64,000 bases of DNA from Moniliophthora roreri (taxonomy: Eukaryota; Basidiomycota; Agaricomycetes; Agaricales; Marasmiaceae): contig LATX02000013.1 in the NCBI GenBank assembly GCA_001466705.2, positions 620,001-684,000 on the forward strand. Direction: 5' to 3'. The notes under the pieces were generated by a model. That model had not been told where the DNA came from. It made no database searches and saw only the letters and a list, made by a program, of their open reading frames with translations. The position numbers and the translations under genes were made by a program. The first letter of the stretch is position 1, and every line of letters starts with the position of its first letter. This document shows positions 45,122-55,936 of this stretch, in pieces.

Positions 45122-46838
45122 TTAGTCGAAAATATCGAAATCCAGACCCCAACTCTTGCTTGGATTACTACCTCTCTCTGGTTTGTGTGATGTGGCTGCT
45201 TTCTCAAGCTTTTCAAAAAGTTCGTCTGGAAGTTTGGTGACTTAAAGTGGATTGTCAGCGACAATGGATGAACAGGTAAAAAAACAAAGCTCAACTGTGA
45301 ATGTTCTCCTCCACGCGGCAGGGGGTAACACTCTTCGGTAGCACGACTGTCTGATGTGCGAAGTGAGCGAAATCAACCTCTGCGAACAATGGACACACGC
45401 ACTCCTCGTTGAACATGCCAGGAGATGATCACCTGGGCTGGCGTAATGCCTAACTCAGCAGCAATCTCTTTCACCTAACAGACATAGTGAAGACGAGAGC
45501 CATCGGCTTCATATGTAAAACGTACCACAGGAACGTTGAGACTGTCGGATACCCGTTTTGAACTGCCGAGAGGTGAGTACGCTTCAAGGAGAATGCCGCT
45601 TTTCTTTGACCACTGGAAATATCGAGTTTAGGGTGAGAACAAGCGCTTTAACTTCTGAATATACAATACCTCGAGCAGTTCTGGTTGCGGGAACCAATAG
45701 TTGATTTCGACCTGGTTTACGGCGGGTTGGATCTTCAAAGGATTGGCAGTAAGGTTTTGGACCCTTTCAGTGCGTGTCAAAGTACGATTTAGCGACAATG
45801 ATGCGGTGGGAAATCACCTTCTGATATTGAAGCTTGATTATGAGGCGCATTATTACTATTAGTGAAGGGTGGTTGTAAGACGACTGATGACACACTTGCT
45901 AACACCAATGTTTTTGACCTTGCCCTTCTCCACCAGTCTCTCAAGTGCTTGCCAGGTCGGATAGGGATTCTCGGTGAGATCCTTGTCGTACGGAGTTCCA
46001 TCCTTCTTCAATGCGAGTGGCCTTTTTGGGAGCGGTCAATTACAGTATCTGGAATGCGGTATTCTAGAGACTCACCAGTGAATGATATACAGGTCAAGGT
46101 AATCGGTGCCGAGTTTGGCCAGTGATTCATCTAATGCAGGCTCCACATCTTCTGGGGCGTGGAAGCTATTCCACAGCTAAAAATATCGGTTAGACGTAAG
46201 ACACGGAACGTTACGAGACGGCACACCTTGGAGGTCAGCCAAACTTGATCCCTCGGTACCCCGCTTTCCCTCAGCGCTGCGCCGACCTCTTTCTCGTTCT
46301 ATGATGTATTTCTTCAGATTAATGGGCGCTTTTAATCCAACTTTCTGGCATACGCGGTAGATCCAAGCACCATCAATGTGTCTGTATCCAGCATTCAAAG
46401 CTGTCTGAAAAATAGACCATATGGGATACGTCCTGAATGGAGATGTGAATATATAAATCACACCTTGACAGCGGGTCCAACTTCTCCCTTTCCTGCTTGC
46501 CAAACACCTTGGAAGAATGCGTTGATTATTCTGATCGTGCAATTCAAGCCTCAGGACGCACCAAGAGCGACGGATGGGATCTTTGCACCATTGTTCAAAG
46601 TATAATGAGCAGGAAGTCCTCCTGCTGTTGCCGTTGCAGCTCCATGATGACACCTAAACGGTCCAAGAACCGAGCGGAAATTAAACGAAGAGTTGAGGTG
46701 TCGAAGACCGAACATCATCGAAATGGTGAGCAGAACACCGAGAGCAAGAAGTTTTCCCGGGCTACGAGATTTCTTCTTCCCTTGTTTGTCGTGGTACGTG
46801 GGCAACTTGTCGTAGTTCGTTGATGAGACGCGTCTCAA
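45122..46838 (-). CDS. Aldo-keto reductase with N-terminal membrane anchor
   Basis: NADPH-dependent reduction of carbonyls on a TIM barrel. AKR motifs are present: '[14 protein letters not shown]' (catalytic Asp and Tyr), 'WLTSKLW' (catalytic Lys), 'LYIIHWP' (catalytic His), KNIGVSNF, and a C-terminal 'LDFDIFD' with TAA at 45122-45124. At least eight short introns. Before the barrel comes a basic stretch [10 protein letters not shown] and a hydrophobic segment '[16 protein letters not shown]', which suggests a type II anchor. No ATG precedes this part in frame: at 'TNYDK' the codon is ACG, while the decayed copy at 52.7-54.1 kb has ATG there. Translation may start at ATG 46718, inside the hydrophobic segment, or in an upstream exon. 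Start uncertain; family firm. Confidence 0.85.
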
Positions 46839-47305
46839 CGGTCGTTTATAAGCGGCTTACACTTTATCATCGACATTCCCGAGTGATATCGCGCAATGAT
46901 ATCATGCCGTTGTCGGCTTGAGTCTAATGCCTTATTTGTATATGTTACCCTTCAAACCCCATACACGCCCATTCTAAGTTTTCATACAGTGTCATTCCAA
47001 GGAAATGCGCGAGAGCAGTGCGTTTCGACGCGACCGAAGCATCGGCTTGTGCGAAGTAATTGGGGATATACCACCAAGCTACTCGTTCAAACCATCGCAC
47101 TGGGGGACTAGGACGAAACGAATTAATACAGGTCCAAGTGAGGACCACCTGTTCCCTCTTGAAGGGTGTCTGTAGTTGTTACGGGAGACCCAATGGGCCA
47201 TGGAGGGGACCAGTATTGAAAGCTGCGGCATTGGCGGCCTTCATCGGACCATCCTGTATACTGAGCATGACGAGGTCAATGAAGGTAAGGCAATAGTCAG
47301 TCGTA

Positions 47306-47560
47306 CTAGGCGTTGGTCTCGTTAATAGCGCCAATGAGCTGGGTATGCTTAGCCAGGGCAGTAGCATGGTTCATATTAACAGTGCTTTCGAGATGGTTCA
47401 ATTGAGCCTCTACGCCGTTCGGTTGTTCGACGATGGCTTGCATGCCAGCAATGGCGGGTACTATGTTGAGAATAAGAGTGACCTCCCGAGTGATGACTTC
47501 GAGGTGTACGACGATAGATTAGATCGCGTCGTGAATGGCGTTAAAATTGGGTTGGGCGAG
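47306..47560 (-). pseudogene. Fragment of a small coiled-coil-like protein gene
   Basis: A minus-strand frame of about 80 codons with one stop reads 'IAGMQAIVEQPNGVEAQLNH' and 'HTQLIGAINETNA'. Its regular hydrophobic spacing suggests helices. I do not recognise it. It may be a real exon with one stop from decay, or chance. The surrounding 46.84-47.63 kb holds nothing else I can name. Confidence 0.3.
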
Positions 47561-47631
47561 TAATCACGTAGCGGTGTCACTGAGACTTCTTATACATATA
47601 ATATATAATATATATATTTACAAGCGCCTTG

Positions 47632-50481
47632 TCACAGTGCGAGCAGAGCGAGGAGAATTCCTACCAGTCCCGGGGTCCAACTAAGCGACAATTTGGCTGC
47701 AGAATTGCTGCCACGGCCCCTTCCACCGGATTCTAGTAAACTGGGGCATTGGGGAGCGACTAGGGCATCACCATAGACGCTAGCCGCCCAGAGAAGGACA
47801 CCATTTGTCCATCCGAATCCAGCTTGAACGGTATATTCACCTCCACGACCTGCCGAATTGATATCGAGGTTGGAGAACTTTTCAAACATCTACGCCCGTG
47901 GTTAGAGCTAAAGACGCTGTTATGTGACAGGGCGCATACTCACATTTCCATTTTGGCCTACACTCTGCGTAACGTTGAGTTCAGCATCCGAGTATCTGGG
48001 TAACACTCCTGGTATCGATCCTCCAGTAGCACGCCTGAATGAAAAAAATTATCAGCCATAGTAGAAAGATACCTGGATGAACTCGGACATACCAGCTGCA
48101 CATCACGCTCGCAATGTACCGATTCGCCAACTCCCTCTGCAAAGTACGTGCCCAACCTTCACCACTTGTAGCATTACCGCCATTGAAGACCGTTCCATTC
48201 AACTTGTTGATATCAGATGCAGCGCCAGTCGCGCTTGCGTTAGTAGAAGTCGTGATCTGCTGTCCAGGAAGCTGTGACTCTTCAAGACCCAATTGTCCAG
48301 CAGGAATGAGATTAAATGTCGACTGACTGGATGAGGGTGTAGGTAACTGGTTGCTGGTGACGTTGGAAGGTAGGTTCCGAAGCGCTTGAAGGACGATGTA
48401 TTGGTGCGGCGGCCAGGCATTTGGCGCATCCCATTGCAAACCCGTATCGACGAATGTCGTTGGGAAGGTTCCGTTGTAACGATTCAATACCATGTTGACC
48501 GATGAGAATGCCGCAAATGCCCTCTCTGAACTCCTCAAGATGTCATCGGGAATGATACCATTCCACATTGGGTAGAAGGTAGCAACCGAAAAGAAGTTGT
48601 TTCTGGCATTTGTTTGGAGGTTAAAGTCGTAAAATGCGACCTAAAATCACCATATCAGGCGGTGAACTTGTGGTTAAAGAGGTCGTGCAACGCACCCTCT
48701 CCGAATCCCAGAACAAATCAATAATACCCTCTCTCAGCGATGCTGCACGACTACGATGACTTTCTGCTGCCGACGAGTTAGACCCGACGCTATCGTAAAG
48801 ATCAGCGAGGAGTAGATGGTTCCGATCTAACACGTAGTCAATAATAAGTCGGGAGAGAGATGATCGAAGGACGTACAGAGAATGCTGTTCAAGTCTACGG
48901 GAATAGTATCTCGTACCCTCAAAGTGGTCAAGTCGGCACTGTGTGCGGTGACATTGCTGAGCCAACGAGCGGTGTAATCCCATCCTTATTGAAAAGTGTC
49001 GGTAAGTATCGGATGCGCACAATAGGGTTCGAGGAACGAACCTGTCTCGGCACCAGATGCAAGTTCAGCGTATATGGCGGCGCGTTGGGTCTCATTGAAC
49101 GACACGTTTGGTCCATTCGCCGTCAGATAATCTCAAACTCCATGAGTCAAGATTGTGACAAGATTCGGTGAACTAAGTTACCTGTAAGGTAAGATTCTGG
49201 CCGCGGAGCGCTATTGTTCACGGCGTAGCGAGTCATGGCAAAGGTCCTATTCGAGAATGGACTAGTCACGTTGAGTGTTCGGTTGATCTGCCACCATTGC
49301 ATCTCTCTCTGCGAAAAGAATAAGAGCAGTGAAAAATGACGTGCACAAGCAATCATACCTCTGCCAGTGGAAGGGCACGAGTAAGTATATCCCGATCATT
49401 AGTCACAGCCATGTAGCGTGCAAGCATCTAGGGACAGGGAACCAAGATGAGTATCTTTCATCAATCAAAGTAAAGTTCATTCGCCGACCTGGATGAACAA
49501 TGGTGGTTGTGACCGGTCCAAATCTATACGCAAATGTTATCCTGGAGTTTGAGAGTGAGGAGGCGAAGGAACTAACAATAGATTCTTCCGCCATTGGGAA
49601 TGAAGCCAAAATTATCAAGCTCATCCATAAAGTTCTGCAGCGTTGCATTGACGATATCGAAGAGTTGAGATTCGAGCAGGCCTTCAACGATCCAGAAGCT
49701 GTCCCAGTAGTATTGCTCTCGGAAGCGACCGCCTATCACCACAGGACGTAAGCAAAAGAGCCGAGGTGATAACGCGATAGTTTCATACCCGGTACCACGA
49801 ACGTATGGTTCAACGGAATCAACGAACTCTCGCACTGAATACCATTGCAAAGTGAGGAAGAATTGGTTCCTCGAATGAGCTGTGTCCAGAAACTGTGCAC
49901 AGTCTGCGAAAATGCTTTCACAAGCGAATCTGAGACATTTGCAAGGAAAGGCGGATTCGGATTGAAATTGGGGAGAATGAGCCCTTCCAGTTCAAGGCCT
50001 TCACCCTTGAAGAAGGCATTAACGAAGTTTTGATACTGTTCGACCGTAGGGTTAGAACCTAGGCTCTGGAATGCTTGTAACGTCACATTGGTAGAGTTGA
50101 CCGTAGGCTGTGGGGTTTAAGATTAGAAACGATCTGAATTGGGTAATGCAGATGCCCACCTTGTCCACAAAAGTCTTCTGATCCGGGAATAAATTTGCGA
50201 GGTTGACGCTTTGAAGTAGCTATGCACAAAAAAAGTCGCGTGAGTTCTCGGGGCTCAATAATAGGCAAGACACACACTGGACCCGCACAGAAGATTTCAG
50301 ATGGACACCATGGTTGCTTAGGGGGGAGTGGAACCTGGGGTGGCAGCAGTGACGTGGGCGCTGCAGATGGGCTCGCGACTGCGGTCGACACAGGGATTTG
50401 AAAAACGGACGCGTTTGTAATTGGGGTTTGAGCTAGAGTCGTATGGAAAAGACATGCAACTATCGTGAGAACCGTGAGCAT
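47632..50481 (-). CDS. Trehalase, glycoside hydrolase family 37, secreted and GPI-anchored
   Basis: Hydrolyses trehalose to two glucose. ATG 50481 opens a signal peptide (MLTVLTIVACLFHTTLAQ). Trehalase marks in order are 'FPDQKTFVDK', signature 1 'PGGRFREQYYWDSFW', 'GFIPNGGRIYYLDRSQPP', 'ASGAETGWDYTARW' with the acid Asp region, signature 2 'QWDAPNAWPPHQY', and 'GRGGEYTVQAGFGWTNGV' containing the glycine-rich end and the catalytic-base Glu. The C-terminus ends in Ser-rich sequence and a hydrophobic run 'GLVGILLALLAL', the usual GPI-attachment pattern; stop TGA at 47632. A Ser/Thr-rich insert of about 60 residues sits between signature 2 and the glycine-rich end. All exons open. Confidence 0.9.
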
Positions 50482-50773
50482 CGTGAGGGAGAGGCCGGTC
50501 CTCGACTAGATCCGAAGAGGGTCTTGGAGGGGTTCTGCAGCTCGGGGTTTGGAAATCTGAATGCGCTCTTTATAAGTATACCACCGACGGGAAAAGATAT
50601 GGCTCAGGATCAAATATCCTCAAACGTACACCGCCTGCGGCTCCTGAGCCTAAACTGAGCCCACTCAGTTGACGCCTGATCGGGTCTCGGATGAGACCAT
50701 ACACAGCGTGAAACGGCGAGAATTTCCAATTTGCATATCTCAGGAAAATTGTGGGAATTTTAGACAATATACC
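50482..50773. promoter_or_regulatory. Upstream region of trehalase, up to the CpG-poor border
   Basis: Normal base composition with CpG present up to about 50773. The trehalase promoter should lie here. No other feature is seen. Confidence 0.45.
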
Positions 50774-50809
50774 GACAATTCACTGAAAATCCTATTTTTT
50801 GGTAAATGG

Positions 50810-52738
50810 TATGAAAAATACAAGAATTTGCCAGCCTCTGATTCTGCTCCTGTCAACTACAATACCCAAATGCAGTCTTTTCTTCCTTTCTCAGAATTGG
50901 CCTTAGCAAGTTCATTACATGAGTTTGATGGCACAATGTACCCAGTCAATATCAAATCCTATGAGTGTGACTCTTGTGCTCCCAAGTACCTATGAGGTTT
51001 TGGTTGGCATAACAACTCCCCATACTCAAGCATTACTGCCTGTGTGACTGAGATAGACTCCCTGCTACTCAGACCACCTGCTGAAGAACTCAGGAATGAA
51101 GCTGTCACAGGGGGGAGGGAAATTTTTCTTTTGTACATGGGGTTGAATTTTTTTAAGGACTGTCATGGTGAACCAACCAACCACTGACTACCATATATAG
51201 AGGGTAGTTCACATGACATCACCTTTTTGGAAGGGGCTAAGTAGCAAGTGCCTGACTAGCACTGGTCCTCTTCCCCCTTTGCATTAGCTAGGTTTAGCAA
51301 AGTGCAAGCACAATATACTGAAGTCTGCAGTAGAATGTTTCAAACTGTTTGTAAGGTTCATCTACATTATATTCTAGGTACAGGAGCCCAAGCAAGCAAC
51401 TGCAAATCTCTAGGGATTGATATCTGCTAAGATCTAAGGATAGTATGTGTATTCAGAGTGTAAGTTGGTTCAAGAAGGCATATAATGTAACTCTATTATA
51501 GAGAACTCCCAGTCCTATACAGCCAAACCACCATAAACCCTTAAAATACCTGTGGGTGAGCCAAGGACCATAGGTGGGCAGGAAACTGATCTGGACCAGC
51601 ATCCAAAAGGCATATAGGAGCAAATTTGAGTCTTTCTGCTATAAAGGTGGTCATAAAAGAACCTTTGGTTACTGATAAAGTGTTCAAAGTTCAAAAAAAA
51701 AAATTGGCTCAAGAAAATTTTTTAAGCCAGCCATTGGGCAACCAACTAACTGTTCTAGTGTTCCAGAACCATGGCCTGCCTCCCCCCTGAGCTGTCATGC
51801 AGCTGATCCAGCAGCATTCTGACCTATTCAGTGTTTCAATTAAGATTAATGTTAATGAGTTCAAACACTTGCTTACTAGTTACTATCCACATAATTCTTG
51901 GCACCTCAATCCTACCTTCATAGACTCTCTGTGTGTCATGCTTCATGAAGGGTTCTGGCCATAGGCTAACACCTATTGGGGTGACAGATACCCTCTTATA
52001 CTCAACAATGCAGTTTTCCACCTATGGAATAAGTATGAACATCAGTTCTTAGAAGACTATAGTCATGCTGAAGAACTTGCTGGCCACTACTCATAAGATT
52101 TTAGCCCCAATCTACTCTTCAGAATGTACAGCACCTCTGTCTTATCTGTCTCTAAACCCCACTCTAATGACTTGTGACTGGTTCACCACATAAGCTATAG
52201 AGAGTATTGTTAGAATTCAATGATGAACAGAGAAGAAACAATAGATGCTCATCTTGATACACTACACTACACTACACTACACTACACTACACTACACTAC
52301 ACTACACTACACTACACTACACTACACTACACTACACTACACTACACTACACTACACTACACTACACAACTACATTACTACTCTACTTTGCTTTAGACAG
52401 TCAAACTCTGGTGTTCAACTTATGGCCTTCAAATCAGATATTGCTGGTGCCTTCCACCTCTGACCTCTGTTCCCCCTCTGGCAGGTAAAGCAAATTATTA
52501 TGACAAACTACCCATCACAGATAGATATCAAGAACAGTGTTGATTGGAGTCTACTTAAGCACCAGGTTGACTGGAGATGTTCCTTCAGCAGTTGTAGCTC
52601 TCACACTTGGGCATTTATAATGGGGCTAATGCTATGGACTGCTCTATTTGCTTTCAGACTCTGATATCTTTGCATATGTTGATGACCATTTTGAGTGGAA
52701 TCTGGTGGATAATTTTGCTCTGTATAAACTATATGGAA
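50810..52738 (+). pseudogene. Decayed reverse-transcriptase retroelement gene with YVDD motif
   Basis: From about 50.82 to 52.26 kb one frame stays recognisable as protein through a series of TAG/TGA stops. Examples are 'YECDSCAPKYL', 'SSITACVTEIDSLLL', 'NSWHLNPTFIDS', 'FWP(stop)ANTYWGD' and 'SPNLLFRMYSTSV'. After the microsatellite it continues with 'MAFKSDIAGAFHL' and, in a shifted frame, 'FAYVDDHFEW' (YVDD at 52675-52686). The stops I could judge fit TGG to TAG or CGA to TGA. The reading resembles reverse-transcriptase-like ORFs I recall from Agaricomycetes. I cannot place it in a named clade; it is not like the gypsy elements next door. It ends where the AKR fragment begins. Confidence 0.6.
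52261..52365 (+). repeat. ACTAC pentanucleotide microsatellite
   Basis: Twenty-one uninterrupted copies of ACTAC. It lies inside the decayed reverse-transcriptase frame, between the 'MMNREETIDAHLDTLH' and 'AFKSDIAGAF' pieces. It probably expanded from 'tacac' in the coding sequence. Confidence 0.95.
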
Positions 52739-54075
52739 TTGAGAGGTGAGTACACTTCAAGAAGAATGCCACTTTTCTTTGACTACTGGAAATATCAAGT
52801 TTAAGATGAGAACATGCACTTTAACTTCTGAATATACGATACCTCAAGCAGGTCTGGATGTGGGAACTAATAGTTAATTTTGACCTGGTTTACAGTGGGT
52901 TGAATCTTCAAAGGATTGGCAGTAAGGTTTTGGATCCTTTCAGTGCATGTCAAAGCATGATTTAGTGACAATGGTGTGGTGGGAAATCACCTTCTGATAT
53001 TAAAGCTGGATTATAAGGCACATTATTAGTGAAGGGTGCATGTAAGATGACTGATGACATACTTGCTGACACCAATGTTTTTGATCTTGCTCTTCTCCAC
53101 CAGTTTCTCAAGTACTTGCCAGATTGAGTAAGGATTCTTGGTGAGATTCTTGTCATATGGCCATTCTTCTTCAATGTGAGTGGCCTTTTGGATAGTAGTC
53201 AATCTTAATATCTGAAATGCAGCATTCTAAAGACTTACCAATGGTTAATATACAGGTTGAGGTAATTGGTGCTGAGTTTGGCCAGTAATTCATCTAATGC
53301 AGGCTTCACATCTTCTGAGACATGGAAGCTATTCCACAGCTATAAATATCACTTAGACATAGAATATGGGACATTACAAGATGGCACACCTTGAAGGTCA
53401 GCCAGACTTGATCTCTTAGTACCCCACTTTCCTTCAATGCTACACTGACCTCTTTCTTGTTCTACAATGAATTATTTCAGATTAATGGATGTTTTTAATC
53501 CAAGTTTCTGGCATATACTGTAGATTCAAGCACTATCAATGTGTCTGTATCTAGCATTTAAAGCTGTCTGAACAATAGACCATATGAGATATGTCCTGGA
53601 TGACAATGTGGATATATAAATTGCACCTTGACAGTAGGTTCAACTTCTCTCTTTCCTGCTTGCCAAACATCTTGAAGAATGTGTTAGTTATTCTGATCAT
53701 GCAATTTAAGCCTCAAGACACACCAAGAGCAATGGATCTTCACACTATTGTTCAAAATATAATGAGTAGGAAGTCCTTCTGCTGTTGCAGCTCCATGATG
53801 ACACCTAAACAGTCCAAGAACCAAGCAGAAATTGAAGGAAGTGTTGAGGTGTTGAAGACCAAATATCATCAAAATGGTGAGCAGAATGCCAAAAGCAAGA
53901 AGTTTTCCCAGGCTACAAGATTTCTTCTTCCCTCGTTTGTTGTAGTATATAGGGAACTTGTCATAGTTCATTGATAAAACATGTCTCAACAATAGTTGTT
54001 TATGCTTAAGAGCTAAACCTAAAGGTTCAGCAATTATCAACATTTCCAAGTAATAATGCACAATAATATCATGCC
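52739..54075 (-). pseudogene. Decayed partial copy of the aldo-keto reductase gene
   Basis: Colinear with 45573-46905 of the AKR locus, introns included, so the copy arose at DNA level, not from mRNA. The last exons (45122-45572) are missing. Differences are overwhelmingly CG to CA or TG: 'gtacgcttcaaggag' became 'gtacacttcaagaag', and 'aatatcgagttta' became 'aatatcaagttta'. Many stops follow. The 5' part stays readable ('GKKKSCSLGKLLAFGILL') and carries ATG where the intact gene has ACG. It starts directly at the end of the reverse-transcriptase relic. Confidence 0.85.
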
Positions 54076-54160
54076 ATCATTGGCTCACACTGGGTGCAAT
54101 AAAGTGTAAGACATGTGAATTATGTTAATCTTTATGTTAGATTTTCTTTAACAAATCCTA

Positions 54161-54541
54161 TGATAATGTGTTACAAACACTTCAGACACATTTCTTTTCC
54201 TCTCCACTGTACTACCATGTGATCGTATTTCCTTCTCTCTTGTTCCATTCTTTTCTATATGACTCAGAAACAGCTCCGATGTAGACTTACTAATCGTTCT
54301 ATACCCTTCTACGACATTCCAGTAACTACAAACGAGTAACTACATTGTACTTATTTAAGGACTGCGAACTGGGTCGAAGCTCTCCAGCTTGACCTGGTTA
54401 ATCTATAACTTGTGTTAGCAAAGAACGGTTGGAACTCAGAACCTCGAAAGTCCCTTCGAGCATACTCGAACTTGAACCTAGTCTCGACATTGCTTCTAAG
54501 CTTTGTTGAGTTGTTGACGTTGCTGTGCAAGTGACGTAACA
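54161..54541 (+). repeat. 5' LTR of gypsy-1 (approximate)
   Basis: Starts TGATAATG and ends GTAACA (TG...CA form). It resembles the reverse complement of 57481-57890, for example 'agattaaccaggtcaagct' in both. The gag frame begins shortly after its right end. The left border is less certain. Confidence 0.65.
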
Positions 54542-54608
54542 TAAGGTCAAGCTGATTATCGCCGACCTATCAAAGGTTTAGGCATCATCCAACACAACGC
54601 CTCCAAGG

Positions 54609-55918
54609 TTGCCCCTGACTGCGGAGCAAGAAGAACGAATTGACAAGGACATCTCTCTGACAGAACGGCTAGCCAAACTAGGAATCAGAATCCTGGGGAA
54701 CCCCGCATCGACTTCGCGTACAATTATAACCCGCCAACACTGGCAGAGCGCTCTCCGACATGCGAGCAGCTTGCTTGGGCACAAAGAAACGACAGATACC
54801 GAAGAACAGCCAGTCAAAGAGACACAGAGAAACTCGACCCCAGGATCCACCGCAGAAGGATCACCTATGAACGAGAACTTCAGCTCGCCCGAAGAGAAGA
54901 ACGAGAACTTACCAGAAGAATCGACCAGCTCATCATTCTTCAGCGCCTACAAAGAAGGAATGATGTCTGAAGGTGGCAGCTCAACCCCAAAGCCCAAGCC
55001 GAGAGAGGAACGGACTCAGATGCAGATGATGATCGAGATCTCGACTGCGGTCTTAGAGGAAATGGAGAAGAAGAAGAACAAGGGATCGAAGGTAGCAGCA
55101 CCTGACCCTTTCGAAGGTGATAGAAAGGACACCAAGAGGTTTCTGATGGAAGTCGAAATCTATCTCCGCATGCACCCCACCGAATACGATAACGACGAAA
55201 AGAAGTGTCTGTTCTTATTGTCATACCTACGAGGAAAGAACACTGAGTCATGGAAGAAGGGTCAGAGCTGGAAAATCTTCGACCCAAAGAGCGGAGAAAC
55301 TGCGTTGACGTTCCAGGTGCCCAAAGATGAGTTTAAAAAGCATTACCTACTGGCCGATATACAGGCTGAAGCACAGATTAAAATTGAAGAAGCAAAAATG
55401 ACTGATCGAGCAGACAATTACGTTAACGACTTTCGAGTCATGGCCGACGAATCGGGATACGATGACCAGGCCCTCATTCACATCTTTTGAAAAGGGCTGC
55501 CAAACTCATTATCAGCAAAGATTCTGAACCAACTGCAGGGCAGACCCATAGATCTCGAAGGCTGGTATGAAGCTGCCATTCGATACGACGAACAGTACAA
55601 ATATTACAAAGCGGTACAAAAGCCAAAGAGGTTCCAAATCACTGAAGACAAGAAGAAGAAGGTGTCAATCAACTGGACCTCGACCCAGTTAAGCGAAGAG
55701 GAACGGAAGAAATACATGGCCGACAGATGGTGCTTCCGATGCGCCAAACAGGGACATATGTCCCAAGACTGTCCTACAAAGGCAGGAGGAGAACGAAAGG
55801 ACGAAAAGAAGAAGCTGAGCGCCCGAGAAGCATATGTTAAGATTCAAGCTATCGTGTGAGAACAGGAAGCACAGGAACAAACCAAATTATTGGACATTAT
55901 GGAAGCAGAGGGTTTTTA
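54609..55918 (+). pseudogene. gypsy-1 Gag with zinc knuckle, interrupted by TGA codons
   Basis: Structural polyprotein of a Ty3/gypsy retrotransposon. The frame opens without ATG at 54609; the first in-frame ATG is 54867. It holds a charged N-terminus, a capsid-like core ('PDPFEGDRKDTKRFLMEVEI', 'YDDQALIHIF') and a CCHC knuckle 'CFRCAKQGHMSQDC' at about 55730. Two in-frame TGA codons interrupt it, at 55488-55490 and 55857-55859. The genuine stop is TAA at about 55916, after 'MEAEGF', the same ending as in gypsy-2. Confidence 0.8.
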
Positions 55919-55936
55919 AAGTGGCGGAAGAGGCTG

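Larger units (their letters stand above)
50774..54222. other. CpG desert
   Basis: Reading line by line I find only two CpG dinucleotides strictly inside this interval (52837 and 53934). The flanking genes are rich in CpG. The region holds a decayed reverse transcriptase, a microsatellite and a decayed AKR copy. Loss of CpG to TpG/CpA fits repeated deamination of methylated cytosine. Confidence 0.9.

Noticed and set aside
37997..50481. Biosynthetic or catabolic gene cluster (arabinanase, esterase, AKR, trehalase)
   Set aside because: No shared pathway, no regulator, no transporter, and a co-chaperone gene in the middle; neighbours by position only.
52245..52463. Repetitive protein reading HYTTL repeats
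   Set aside because: A translation of the ACTAC microsatellite within a dead retroelement.
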